Shown: positions 49,471 through 60,772 of the stretch, piece by piece
Numbering within the stretch: the first letter of the stretch is position 1
Layout of the letters: every line of letters starts with the position of its first letter
Source of the DNA: Utricularia gibba
Lineage: Eukaryota; Streptophyta; Magnoliopsida; Lamiales; Lentibulariaceae
Length of the DNA: 64,000 nt
Direction: 5' to 3'
NCBI GenBank assembly: GCA_002189035.1
Contig: CM007991.1
Coordinates: 3,596,001 to 3,660,000 of the forward strand
Translations under genes and position numbers: made by a program
The notes under the pieces: model-generated
Database searches by the model: none
The model's input: the letters and a program-made list of their open reading frames with translations, nothing else
What the model was told of the DNA's origin: nothing

Positions 49471-50165
49471 CTACATCATTGAGCAGTTGCCGCCATAGCC
49501 GTGTGGGTCGTAAGCTCCTGGTCTGGTGCAGTGCTGCTGGAAGGAGGGATCCCTCATCGGCCAAGGCAGTGTGTATTGATTGGCGGACATGTAAGGAGGG
49601 AAGTGATGGTGGAACTGGGCGTCCTCCGGGGCGGAATTGCGGAACATCCCCATCTGCCGATGATCAGTGCAGTAAAAATCGCGGCAAAACCGGTCGTCGA
49701 ACGGTACCGGGTCGTACTCCTCGCATCTGTGCTCTTCTCCGGCGGTGTCGTGGCTCCGGTAATGGTGGTTGCTCTTTCTTGGCCGCACGACCTCAGCAAC
49801 CTTCCCACTGTCAGATACTGCTTGCACCAGAAACTTGGGGTCCATGCTACCGGTGACTGTCAGGAGATTCTCCTCCGCGTCGATGGAGACTGATTGCACG
49901 CCTAGTTGAGAAGTAGAACAGAAGACGCGATCAACATACACACGGTCAGCAGATCAGTGAAATGAAAGAAACTGCTGGAGAATCATCACTCATCACCATC
50001 GATCTTGAAGATTTTCCTCCTAAGCCTCCTCTGGTATGATGGGCAGCATATTGTTTTGATCTTCAACTCAACAGTCTGCAAAATGCAAGGCATCAAGGAG
50101 CATACCCTTCACAGGCTGGTCTACAAAAGAAACTCTGTTACCTGATTGTCAGAGGAGTATTCCAT
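49471..50165 (-). CDS. HIPP: HMA-domain isoprenylated protein with degenerate metal motif
   Basis: Three exons join in phase: 50165-50142, 50075-49997, 49901-49471, giving 177 residues. A heavy-metal-associated fold occupies residues 9 to about 73 (TVELKIKTICCPSYQRRLRRKIFKIDGV, VSIDAEENLLTVTG, VSDSGKVAEVV). The middle is His/Asp/Tyr-rich. The protein ends in CSMM, a CaaX box for farnesylation, which defines HIPPs. In most HIPPs the metal loop is MxCxxC; here it reads ICCPSY, so the first Cys is present but the second is Tyr. Copper or zinc binding by the classical site is therefore unlikely. HIPPs act in metal handling, stress and pathogen susceptibility at membranes. The role of this one is open. 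Confidence 0.88.
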
Positions 50166-50472
50166 GATCAGAAAACGAGAAGAAGAAGATGAAGAAACGC
50201 TGCTCTTCTTTCGTCTGTAACCGTAGGCTATGTATGGATCTTGGTGTAACGACTTAAAGGCGAGATTTTCTACTGTGAAATTTGGTAAAAATGGAGACCC
50301 AATAAAGGAAATGCTGAAATTCAGGATTTTCTGCATAAGGCAACGATTGCCAAGAGATCACAACGTTTCGACAAGAATATCAAATGCAACACTAAGGAAC
50401 TAAACTCAAATTTTGCCTTCCATAAAACCCAAATGCACCACCGCAGCGTTTCCATAAATCCTGAAAGCAGAG
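50166..50472. other. HIPP promoter and LSM2 3' UTR
   Basis: Short spacer between two minus-strand genes. Nothing further seen. Confidence 0.5.
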
Positions 50473-51200
50473 CTAACCACCACGAGCTTCTCGTCTGGTG
50501 GCATCATGAAGCAGTTCAGCATCAACCCCCTCAGGAGGTAGCTGAACATACCTGACAACCGATCCTCTAATGAAGCAGTTCCGGACTGAGAGCTGCAGTA
50601 TTATCAACCATTAGCCTTAGGATGGATGGTATGTGAAGCTTGCAACATAATAGCAGAAAATCCATTTCGCACTTAATGCATATCATAAGATGCAGCATTG
50701 ATACCCCAAGAGCAACTCAGGAGTGAACGAATCAAGAAATGCTATCAGGTCTATAACATAATCGATCAGCGAAAGCAATGCTTCAACAGTTAATGTGAAC
50801 AGAAAACCACTTCATAGAAAACTCAGATACCCCATTAGAAGCTCATGCTCAAGCATTCAGTGCTTTCAAACAGACACATCTACAAACCACGGGAACAAAA
50901 TCAGAACACAAATTGGGCAATGCCTTCGCACCCATCACGCAGTTTCCTTTTCGCAAGAAATTACCATGTGAGGGTACTTGTCTTGATCAACAGCCCTTGT
51001 GTTCTCCAACTTAATGTTGAGATATTGATCAACCGAGTGAAGAGTTCCCCTAATACCCAAATCGTTCTTCAACTCCACAGTCACCTCTCTGCCCACCAAA
51101 TCCTTGAAGTACGAAAAGAACAACTGCAAGAAGAAACAAGAAAACGAAAGGTCAATAAATTAGCAGAAGAAGCGTCGTAAGGGTAAGAAACCGGAACCAT
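50473..51200 (-). CDS. LSM2: Sm-like protein LSM2
   Basis: Three coding exons join in phase: 51200-51198, 51123-50965, 50592-50473, giving 93 residues, the length I expect for plant LSM2. Sm1 and Sm2 motifs are clear: LVGREVTVELKNDLGIRGTL, VDQYLNIKLENTR, then SVRNCFIRGSVVRYV. LSM2 is part of the LSM1-7 ring (cytoplasmic mRNA decapping) and the LSM2-8 ring (U6 snRNA in the nucleus). The first coding exon contains only the ATG; the 74-nt intron follows with a weak GTTCCG donor. This split is supported because the protein family starts MLFFSYFKDL and the second exon starts exactly at Leu. Confidence 0.93.
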
Positions 51201-54200
51201 TTTCTCCGCACTTGCAACAGTCTACTCGCGATAAGCAGCAGCAGAATCCTCGACACCCGACGCCGGAAGAGCCCCTGAAGTTGAAACGAAGCGGCTTCGG
51301 GTGGTTTGCAAACAGTCCCCCGAAACTCATTATTTACAAACAAAACCCCTGCCTTTCATGTTTTTCAGGAATGCCTGCCTAATTTCTTCTAAATGTCAAT
51401 TTCAGTACCCAATTCGAAATCAGAAAATTTTTCGAATTTTGTGTATTCAAATGAAAATACACCCACAGACAGGGCCACGATTAAAACAGGTAACAAATGA
51501 AGGGCCTCTTAGTACAAATTCACCTGTTGGGCCGCGTAACTGACCTTGGGCCTTCACCCAGTACCCAGTTATTGTAATTATTATTATTGAATATTAATTA
51601 TTTAACATATTATTAAAAGCAGTAATAGACGTTTTACAATGATGCGGTTTATAATTATGAACCGTGGTCCGTGGGGAGGCGTGAACCGGGGCCAGGCCGA
51701 ACCAAATTATATAACACCTTTAGGCGGTTGAGGATGATGTTATTGAGCAAAATACTTTTGGGCCCAACATTTTTAATTTTTCTCCAATAGGTCCCCTCTT
51801 TAAAATTATTAGTTCAATATTAGAAAATAGTAAATGTGATTTAATTCATTATATTCAAATATATGATTAAATCAAAAAATGAATTCAATCCCTTTTTAAT
51901 ACAAGACACCTCACAACCCTAGTTTTTTTAGGTCTTCCAAAATAAATATTCATATCCCCCTTCTTGACTAAAGTGTGCCTAGGGCTAGGGTTGTCATTTC
52001 ACCAAGGTCCCATGCTTTGATTCCTTGGTTGGGTTGTAAACAGGACCTTGCTACTCATCACATCCTGGTTGTCTTTTTCTTAGGCAATGAGAAAGCAAAG
52101 CCAAAAAAAAAAAGTACACCTACTATTCACAATGTTGGTGATCCTAAATGAGTCACATGGACTAAGTAAAAGTACATGCTTTATAACCTAAGTTGAATCT
52201 CTTAAAGATAAAAATTGTGTAAATAGTTATGTGAGTTCTACATATGAGTTCAAGTTGACATGATTCTCAAGTCAATGAGCCTAGAACCTCACATTGGTAG
52301 GTATAAGAATAAGTAAATATTGTAGATTATTGATATTGTTATCATTCTGTTTCGGTGTATATGATGTTATTTATTTCAAATATATAGTAATCATAATATT
52401 ATGCACTTTCCCATCTTTAGATAAATAGATTTCCTATTTTTTCCTTTGTAAGATTTACATAATTCTTCATACTAATCATTTCAACTTTCATATAACAATC
52501 TCCATTTTTTTGATAATCCTTGACATGAACATGTGATATATCAAGATATTTTAGAGATGAAACAAAAATGAATAGATCAATATTCACAATGACGATACAT
52601 ATCTTTAGATAGTGAATTAAATCTTTACAATACCATACATCCATAGTAATTCATATTTTTTATATGATATTATACATTGTAGATATTATTTCTCATAATT
52701 TTACATTACCTTCACATCTTTAAAATGATAGTTTTTCCAAGTAATCTTCAATCTTGAAACTCATGAAGATAAGACATGTTTCACTCTATTTAATTTCTTC
52801 CCTCCTCCCCCACCATAGTAACCGATATGAGATTCACTTACCATTGCGCTGTCACGTTTCCTCAGACACGGGATTTAACGTAGGCAATGCAATTTATTGC
52901 ATGGATCGAGTGTCGAAACGCTAGGCAGCAACAGGGTAACCGGCAAGTCGGATCATTATTACATTGTCATGCACACACAGCCAGCGCCTTTGGTTGTCTT
53001 TAAAGTGAAGGAAAAAAGGGTGCTTTTATGTTTTGACGTGCTACATGTCCCCCCTCTTAATTTGGGATACTCGATTATTAATAACTATTGGAATTAAAGA
53101 GTCAACCATAACATAAATGTGAATGGGACAATCATTCTGGGTTCTAGCTGTAAACTACATTTTCTCAACTGTCAACCTTAATACACCTCCCCCATTATTA
53201 CAAAACCCCTATTATTTTGTTCAGGAATATGAAACTTTCCACTTACATTATGGATTCTCGGGGCCCTGCCCCCCTACTGGATGCTTCCAAACAAAACCAC
53301 TTCTAAAAAACTACTAGGGCTTGTTTTGTACTTTATTTCAAATTTAGACAACCACATGTAGAAAATTTAATAAAAAACATGTTTTGGGGAGGTTCAAAAT
53401 CATCTAAAATTAATTTTAGATTAAAAATATCGATTTAAATACATTAGACTCCAAAAAACTATTTTTGGATTGGTCCACTTTAAATTAACAAGGATAAATT
53501 TCATAATCAGATATGAAAATGTCGAATTTATGAAAGATAAACAACTGTGAAAACATTTGTCAAGGATGTTTTTATTAATTAAGAAAAAATGTGTAGGGTT
53601 CGAAGATGATAAGATACTGTCTTAATCTCAACCATAAACGATGGTGACTAGGGATCAATGGATGTTGATTTTAGAACTCTATTGACACATTATGAGAAAC
53701 AAATACTCATATTAAACAAAAATATTCCTAAATCAATACAAAACTATATTAATCACGAGTTTTTATTTAATGCCATAGATTGCATGTCACCAGAATTTTA
53801 CTATTTAATAAACTCATAACCACTTTTGTTCAGAAAATATTATCCTTAATTATGAGATTTGTTTGCTTATTAATACTCTGTTTAAATCACAATCTTTTTC
53901 TTTAATTATTAAAAATACTTTTTCATTTTACCTATATTTAATATGTTCAAAATTACACATATTTACTAGCTTTAGGTAAACCTTTTTTTTCTTACCTTTT
54001 AGGTAGAAATTTACTCTTGACACGCATGGGAATGATTGGACCTTTTTTGGTCTCCCATTTACCAAAATTGGTTAAAAAGCTATTCACATTCACTCTTCTA
54101 GGGGATAGGGATGGTTAATTCATAAACCTAGTAATATTTGATTAAAGGGGGATATTTCTCTCTACTGAAAAATAATATTTTTATTAATTAATGGACTTCT

Positions 54201-54794
54201 CTTTTTTTTTTAAAAAAAAAAAAGCTGCAAAATTCCAAAAAAACGTTGGATGCTTTTTAAGAAATAAAAAGTGCAAATAAATAAATAAATGTTTTTTCTA
54301 GGGTGAAGTCTATCTCACTTCTAGGGAGTTGCGCTACACTCAGGCGTGATGGGATACTACGGGGTCCACATACATCTGTCTGCTTTTTGGTGACGTGGAA
54401 TCCTCTTTCCTTCTTTGGTGTCAAAAAAAAATCATATTTTACTCATAATTATATTATAATTTTTCACCGGTTATTTAAAAAGTTGTTTATATTGTGAAAT
54501 GTATGTGGGAAAAATAGTGAATCTAAATATCAAAATATAAATTACTAAAATATTTATAATTAATCATTTACTTATCATACCGTTGACAAAAAAAATTAAT
54601 ATCATATTTTACTATCGTGGGATTAATTAAACCTAATTAATATATGAATTTATGTTTTAACTTAAATAATAAAATTGATAAGATATCTTATTTATAACAT
54701 TATATATCATTAATTATTAAACCGTATGATTAATATTTATTATTTAACGGAAAAATTACGTCAATATCCCTTATTGTTTAACTAAATGACATAA
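51201..54794. other. Gene-free AT-rich region
   Basis: 51201-51560 holds the LSM2 promoter with TGGGCC/GGCCTT boxes near 51530-51560. From 51570 to 54794 I find only short random frames and AT-rich DNA with homopolymer runs. A weak retroelement-like frame on the minus strand near 52417-52644 could not be confirmed. Confidence 0.4.
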
Positions 54795-55059
54795 TTGATT
54801 TCTCGAAATAGTGTTTTAGTTTTCAATATTTCAAAATCATTTATAAATTGATTTCTCGAAATAGTGTTTTAGTTTTCAATATTTCAAAATCATTTATAAA
54901 TTGATTTCTCGAAATAGTGTTTTAGTTTTCAATATTTCAAAATCATTTATAAATTGATTTCTCAAAATAGTGTTTTAGTTTTCAATATTTCAAAATCATT
55001 TATAAATTGATTTCTCAAAATAGTGTTTTAGTTTTCAATATTTCAAAATCATTTATAAT
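54795..55059 (+). repeat. 53-bp minisatellite, five copies
   Basis: Units start at 54795, 54848, 54901, 54954 and 55007 with constant 53-bp spacing. They are nearly identical: the first three carry CTCGAAATAG and the last two CTCAAAATAG. The fifth copy has a small deletion at its end, and a degraded sixth start follows (TTGATCTCTA). Confidence 0.95.
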
Positions 55060-55868
55060 TGATCTCTACTGTTTCGAAATCGGATAAAAATAGTTGACAC
55101 TATTTACACTAATGGTTAAATCAATATCAATTTAAAACTTTACTTTTTTCAAATCAATTTTACTATTTTCGACCGACCGCCGACTATTGCTAACCACCGC
55201 CTGCAACCTCCCCACCGTCCACCGCCCCGCGTCCACTATAAAAAATTATTGAAGTAAAAAAAGTTGATGATTAATTATTTTCAATACATCAAAAGTTAGG
55301 GATTAAATGTATCCGATACATTAAAATTTGGAGACTAAATACGCTTATATGAACTATTTATGCTAATTTCATTAAAGATTGGGAACTAATTTTGCGGATT
55401 TTAAAAACTTTAGGGATTCATGCAACCTAGTGCCCATTATGTAACATGATATCAAACTAACCCAAAGCATGATTCCCAAAAGTGTCATTGTCAATGATAT
55501 GGGTTGGGTGTGGGTGAAGTCAAAGTTGGGCTGTTACTCATTGACTCTGGGAATAGTTTTTTCTATAATTGTTTTTTCGAGGCACCCTACGTTGGGGGGT
55601 GTAACAGAAGCTTGTAATAAAATTTAAGATTAGTACACAAGGCTTATTTACTTCTATCGTTCCATAGAGTAATGATACGTACGCGGCAGATAGAGGCGTC
55701 GCTTTCCTCCCTCTGGAGTTCTCACTTTCTTGTGAAGCCAAACCCACATCATGCCTTTAGTTTCATGAATTTTTCACGCACTACTGATAACTGTCGGCCT
55801 CCGAGCTTCACCATAACGCTTCTTTTCTCTTCCCACCCGCCGCTCTACTCTGGTCTGCTGTGTGTCTC
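55060..55868. other. LRR gene upstream region
   Basis: 55060-55640 is AT-rich except for a GC-richer patch near 55165-55240. The LRR frame is open from 55672, but the TATA box at 55869 makes the upstream codons unlikely to be transcribed. Confidence 0.4.
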
Positions 55869-55876
55869 TATATATA
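55869..55876 (+). promoter_or_regulatory. TATA box of the LRR gene
   Basis: TATATATA lies 40 bp before ATG 55909 and 67 bp before ATG 55936, favouring one of these two starts over the longer frame. Confidence 0.55.
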
Positions 55877-55908
55877 CAGCATCGGCGTACCTTCCCCGCC
55901 CTTTCACC

Positions 55909-57111
55909 ATGCTGGAGAAGGTTTGCGACTTCAGAATGAGGATTGTGTTCCTTTTCGTGTTTTTGTTGTCAGGTTTCGAGCTGGGGGAGTCCATGCTTGA
56001 CCCGAATGATTTCCTGGCGCTGCAGTCTATCAGGAAGAGTTTGAACGATATGCCCGGCTCCAATTTCTTCGAATCATGGGATTTCACTTCAGACCCGTGT
56101 AATTTCGCCGGGGTTTACTGCTCAGCCGGCAGAGTTGTTACGCTTAACCTGGGGGATCCTCGGGCATCTTCCACTGGTTTAAGCGGCAGGCTCGATCCTT
56201 CCATCGGGAAACTCTCTGCTCTCACTGAGTTCACTGTTGTTCCTGGGAGGGTAATGGGCCGGTTGCCTCTGACTATTTCCGATTTAAAGTTCCTGCGGTT
56301 TTTGGCGATCAGCCGGAATTTCATATCCGGAGAAATCCCATCCGGGTTTAGGTTGCTGTGGCGTCTGCAAACTCTCGATCTTAGCTACAATCAGATTAGC
56401 GGTACCATCCCGTTCTCAATCGGAACGCTGCCGGCGTTAAGTAACCTCATTCTCAGCCGCAACCATCTCACCGGTTCGATTCCCCCATTCTTTTCCAAAA
56501 CCTTAACCCGCCTGGATTTGAAACAGAACCAGCTCTCCGGTTGGCTTCCCCGGCTGGGTCTTCCTCCATCCCTACAATACCTTTCTTTATCAGGGAACCA
56601 GCTCACGGGTCCGATTGGCCGGGTCATCGGACGATTAAACCGGTTGAATTATCTCGACCTCAGTATGAACCGGTTCGTAGGTGCAATTCCAGCTATTCTC
56701 TTCACTTTCCCGATCACTACCCTCCAATTACAAAGGAACCAGCTATCGGGCCCGGTTCAGCCCGGCGGTCCGGTCAGGATACAGACCGTCGATCTCAGCT
56801 TTAACCGTCTCTCCGGCGAGATATCCCCGTCCTTTTCCAGCGTCCAGGTTCTGTACCTGAACAACAACCGATTCACCGGCGAGGTCCCTGGTTGCTTCGT
56901 TGACCGGATTCTATCCGCCAGTATCCAGATTCTATATCTGCAGCATAACTATCTGACGGGGATCAAGATCAACCCGACGGTGGAGATTCCTCTGAGCGCG
57001 TCGCTGTGCCTACAGTACAACTGCATGGTCCTTCCCGTGGAGACGCCCTGCCCTTTGAAAGCTGGAATGCAGAAAACACGGCCTGCGGAACAGTGCCGCT
57101 GGCAAGGATAA
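55909..57111 (+). CDS. Secreted leucine-rich repeat protein without kinase
   Basis: Single exon, 400 residues from ATG 55909 (391 from ATG 55936). The second start directly precedes a classic signal peptide (MRIVFLFVFLLSGFELGES). An LRR N-terminal cap follows (DFLALQSIRKSL, SWDFTSDPCNFAGVYC), then about nine plant-type LRRs with LxxLxLxxNxLxGxIP spacing, such as LSYNQISGTIP and LSGNQLTGPIG. A Cys-containing C-cap (CLQYNCMVLPVETPC) closes the protein. There is no transmembrane helix, GPI signal or kinase, so an extracellular protein is predicted, for example a co-receptor ligand binder or wall protein. The ligand is unknown. Expression cannot be read from sequence. Confidence 0.85.
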   Translation: MLEKVCDFRMRIVFLFVFLLSGFELGESMLDPNDFLALQSIRKSLNDMPGSNFFESWDFTSDPCNFAGVYCSAGRVVTLNLGDPRASSTGLSGRLDPSIGKLSALTEFTVVPGRVMGRLPLTISDLKFLRFLAISRNFISGEIPSGFRLLWRLQTLDLSYNQISGTIPFSIGTLPALSNLILSRNHLTGSIPPFFSKTLTRLDLKQNQLSGWLPRLGLPPSLQYLSLSGNQLTGPIGRVIGRLNRLNYLDLSMNRFVGAIPAILFTFPITTLQLQRNQLSGPVQPGGPVRIQTVDLSFNRLSGEISPSFSSVQVLYLNNNRFTGEVPGCFVDRILSASIQILYLQHNYLTGIKINPTVEIPLSASLCLQYNCMVLPVETPCPLKAGMQKTRPAEQCRWQG

Positions 57112-57439
57112 AACTGGAATTTGCAGCCAAAAGAAAAAATATATATATAATTTTATTTTTATCGCAAATGACGAAAAGTCACATATTATTTTTTGTGGGG
57201 CCCCAATTACCTGTTGGAGATCAAGCGTGTGAACCACGGCTGTTTGGTCTTCGGCAAAGTGTGAAAGGACGATTTACTTCTACGCCAATCCTGCTTTGTT
57301 TGATTTGTACCTCCGGTCAGATCCGGTCCGGTCCGTGCCAGATTTTGAGCTTTGACCCGTTCCTCCAGGATGTATAGACCACCAGATTTTTCTTAATTTC
57401 TAATTGCATGAATTTAAATATTTCCATGAATTTAAATTC
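57112..57439. other. 3' flank of the LRR gene
   Basis: 3' UTR and spacer; a short repeated GGTCCG-type sequence lies near 57315-57340. No gene seen. Confidence 0.4.
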
Positions 57440-57667
57440 CTCCGAGTGTGTTTCACATAATCTGAAAATAAGTTATTGAAAAATGAGAATGAAAGACTAT
57501 TCAGTAATTTGTAGAAATATAAATTATTTTCAAATTTCTAATAAATATTAAAATAGAAAAATAATTTATATCTCTATAAAAATAGAAACACATCATGTTC
57601 AAAATTATTCATTTTTAATTTTGAAAATAAGTAAAAATTAAACCAGAAGTTGTGCGGAACACATCCT
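57440..57667. mobile_element. Small MITE-like foldback
   Basis: GTGTGTTTCACATAATCTG near 57446 resembles the reverse complement of the right end near 57648-57665 (reading GATGTGTTCCGCACAACTTCTG). The interior is AT-rich. Ends and target duplication are not exact, so the call is tentative. Confidence 0.45.
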
Positions 57668-57826
57668 ATTTCTTCTATTTTCAATTATCAAACGATTTTT
57701 TTTTGTTAAGGAGGAAGCCCAACAAATATGAGTATTTTTATTTTGGAGTATCAAAGCCCAAGAGATTTTTTTGGAGGGGTAGTGCCACGCTGGCGATCCT
57801 AGTATTGTCGACAGAAGGGATCTGAT

Positions 57827-57920
57827 CGTTGATTGAAATCAACGGCGCGATGGCATCCACGCTTTCGATCCGAGAATAGTCAAAGGAACCAATCAGATGT
57901 AGGAACTCATCATTATAAAA
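57827..57920 (+). promoter_or_regulatory. H2A.X promoter: palindrome, CCAAT and TATA
   Basis: CGTTGATT and its exact inverse AATCAACG are separated by 2 bp at 57827-57844, directly next to GGCGCGAT (E2F-site-like). CCAATCAG is at 57889-57896 and TATAAAA at 57914-57920, 70 bp before the H2A.X start. This is a compact S-phase-type promoter layout; factor binding is inferred. Confidence 0.55.
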
Positions 57921-57989
57921 AGGATTTCATCGTCACTTCTTCGGTACCACTGAGTACTGAAATTCGAAACTCCCTTTCCCTCCAGGAAG

Positions 57990-58500
57990 ATGTCAACTGT
58001 AACTCCGAAAGTCTCTGGCGGCCGTGGGAAGCCGAAATCGAAAGCCGTCTCCAGGTCTTCAAAAGCCGGTCTCCAGTTTCCCGTCGGCAGAATAGCTCGT
58101 TTCCTCAAGAAAGGCCGTTACGCTGAAAGAGTTGGATCAGGTTCGCCGGTCTACCTCTCCGCCGTCCTCGAATACCTCGCCGCTGAGGTGCCTGATTCCT
58201 TCATCTTCTATATTTTTCTGTTGATAACTCGATTGCATGTCTCGATTTGATTTTGAAATCGTTGATTCGGCGTAGGTCTTGGAACTTGCTGGAAATGCGG
58301 CTAGGGATAACAAGAAGAATCGGATAATCCCGCGGCATATTCAACTCGCGGTGAGAAACGACGAAGAGCTGAGCAAGCTTCTTGGTTCCGTCACGATCTC
58401 CAGCGGCGGCGTCCTGCCCAATATACATCAGCTTCTGCTGTCGAAGAAGGCCGGTAAAGGCAAGGGCGGCGAACTTGGCTCCGTATCTCAAGAGTTCTGA
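57990..58500 (+). CDS. H2AX: Histone H2A.X
   Basis: Two exons join in phase: 57990-58187 and 58276-58500, giving 140 residues. The histone fold is typical ([74 protein letters not shown]). The C-terminus is SQEF, the motif whose Ser is phosphorylated by ATM/ATR at DNA breaks, so this is the H2A.X variant. The intron position after AAE is shared by plant H2A genes. Confidence 0.97.
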
Positions 58501-58949
58501 TCGTTATAATATCCTTTTTAGATGCACGTGAAATAGCGCAATTGGGTCCAAGAAGCATTTGTGTAGTCGGCCCAGTGCACCTCCACCCGGTAAATTCATC
58601 ACTAGACCGGAGTCCGGTTTTTTTTTTTTTTTTTTTAATTTCCATCCGGCCCAGTACTAAACAAATCATAACCATTTTAACAAAATTGCTAATTGGAATA
58701 TTAGGACTTATTTATGAACGATTTTAAGATGATTTTTTTATAATTTTAATGTATACTAATATTTTGAGGACAACTTGTAGTTTAAATTTTAAAATTATCG
58801 AACCAGTTGGTCTGAAAGGGCAACAAATTTTGAAAGGTGGCCCCGTGGCGCCGGAGCAATAAAACCCACAGTTCGCTTCAATAATTTCTCCGAGAGAACT
58901 CCGAGATTTCTCGTATGCGCAGTTTTTTCTTGATTTCGTCATCATCTCT

Positions 58950-58985
<36 letters not shown>

Positions 58986-59049
58986 GGGTTCTCGTTTCTC
59001 CGCGAAATAAACCGAAAACTGGGAAATCCCTGTAACCGCCGGCGTCCTC
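58501..59049. other. H2A.X 3' flank and RopGAP promoter
   Basis: A 19-base T-run is at 58619-58637. A CT-rich microsatellite-like stretch at about 58943-58985 lies within 110 bp of the RopGAP start and is probably in its 5' UTR. Confidence 0.5.
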
Positions 59050-60772
59050 ATGACGACGAGTAGCGTATGTGCAGAAGAAAGGCAGGAGGATCCGCGGCAG
59101 CAGCAGCAGCTGTCTTTGTTGGAGTTCATTTTGTCTGCTTTGAGAAAATCCATGGCGTCTAGTTGTCGCTTCGACTGTATGGATCAAGAGGTCATCTCTG
59201 CCGTTCGTCAGATGGAAATCGGGTGGCCGACGAACGTTCAGCATATAACCCATGTTACCTTCGACAGGTTTCAAGGATTTCTTGGTCTCCCTGTGGAGTT
59301 TGAGGTTGAAATTCCATGCAAAGTCCCCAGTGCGAGGTGTGTTTATTTGCTCTCTCTTAAATTCTTTCGATTTTGAATCAGAATATCGGTATTCTTTGAT
59401 GTGTTTCTGGAGTTTTCTTGGTTGTGGGTGTGTTTGATTGACGATGAGGGCAGTGACATCATGGAATCCCACGAACATTGAAGGCATTGCAGAAATAATA
59501 ATGATTTACTTCAGGGAGTAGATACTATTCATTTACTCAAGAGATCAGTAGCTAGACGTAGGTCCATGGATTGCATTTATTCACACTGTAGAGAGTTTTC
59601 TATTAGACGTAGCTGCTCCTTGGGACCAAAGTTTAAGATGGGCATGACCCTCATGTTCCCCGTATTCTCCCTTTCTCTCTTTGCTGGTATGATATGCTTG
59701 TCTACTTTCAAAGGGCTTGCTCCTCTCTCAACTTTACCTGTGCCACGTTTCGTATTGATTGTTAAAAATCTGCCTTTCTCTTCCTCTTGTGAGCTATTTT
59801 GATGTGACTGTGAACTCTTCCAGTATCAGCGTATTTGGGGTGTCCCCGGAGTCAATGCAGTGCTCATACGACTCGAGAGGAAACAGTGTCCCAACCATTT
59901 TGTTGCTAATGCAGGAGAGGTTGTATTCACAAGGAGGATTGAAGGTGACTTGACAGGATTTTGTGTTTAATGCGGTCTCTGAGGGGACTTTACTTTGACG
60001 TCGATTGTCTTTCTTTACTGCAGTCTGAGGGAATTTTTCGAATAAATCCGGAGAACAGCCAAGAGGAACATGTGAGGAACCAGCTCAACAGCGGAATTGT
60101 GCCTCAAGACATTGATGTTCATTGTTTAGCCAGCCTGATCAAAGCCTGGTTCCGCGAACTGCCTTCTGGTATTCTTGATGGAATATCTCCTGAACAGATA
60201 TTACATTGCAAAACAGAGGAGGAGTCCATGGAACTCATCAAGCAACTGAACCCATCGGAAAGTGCTCTTCTCAGCTGGGCCATTGATCTCATGGTGGATG
60301 TTGTCCAAGAGGAGGAATCTAATAAAATGAATGCAAGAAACATTGCTATGGTCTTTGCCCCAACATGACAAAGGTCCTTTTTGTTCTTAGATCACGCTGT
60401 TCCTTTGTACATGGCTCAGTGTTCTTCATTCCTCTGCAGATGTCTGATCCCTTAACTGCCCTGATACATGCTGTCCAAGTGATGAACTTGCTGAAGACAC
60501 TCATCTTGGAATCTCTACGGAAAAGGCAAGTAGCTTACTCACCCCATCCAGACCAAGCACACGACAGCCATCAAGAGATGGAGGGAAGCAGCTGCGAGTC
60601 TGCAGATCATGACAAGCAAGAAGCATGCAGCAGGGACAAAGAGGAAGTTGGATCACTGAACAAAAACACCTTCCTGGATCACCTGAGGGCCAATAAGAAT
60701 GCGATCATTGATTTCAGGAGACAACTAGAAGGCAATGCAGGTCCACCATGTGGTGTTTTGACTGTCAGATAG
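59050..60772 (+). CDS. ROPGAP: CRIB-domain Rop GTPase-activating protein, frameshifted
   Basis: Four exons: 59050-59336, 59824-59944, 60024-60373, 60440-60772, about 363 residues if one base is restored. The CRIB motif (EIGWPTNVQHITHVTFDRF, residues 56-74) binds active Rop GTPase. The RhoGAP domain follows: FGVSPESMQCSYD, GNSVPTILLLMQ, then the arginine finger in SEGIFRI (Arg142), WFRELPSG and ARNIAMVFAP. RopGAPs switch off Rop at the plasma membrane in polar growth, hypoxia signalling and wall patterning. In exon 3 the codons after VFAP read ACA TGA, a stop at 60366; adding one A to AA at 60362-60363 gives the expected NMTK and joins exon 4 (MSDPLTALIHAVQVMNLLKTL) in phase. The tail is acidic. 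Confidence 0.85.

Noticed and set aside
52417-52644. Possible retroelement fragment on the minus strand
   Set aside because: 75 codons in AT-rich DNA with only vague resemblance to retroelement pol; no adjoining motifs.
55672-55908. Longer N-terminus for the LRR protein
   Set aside because: The extra 79 codons lie upstream of or across the TATA box and would bury the signal peptide.
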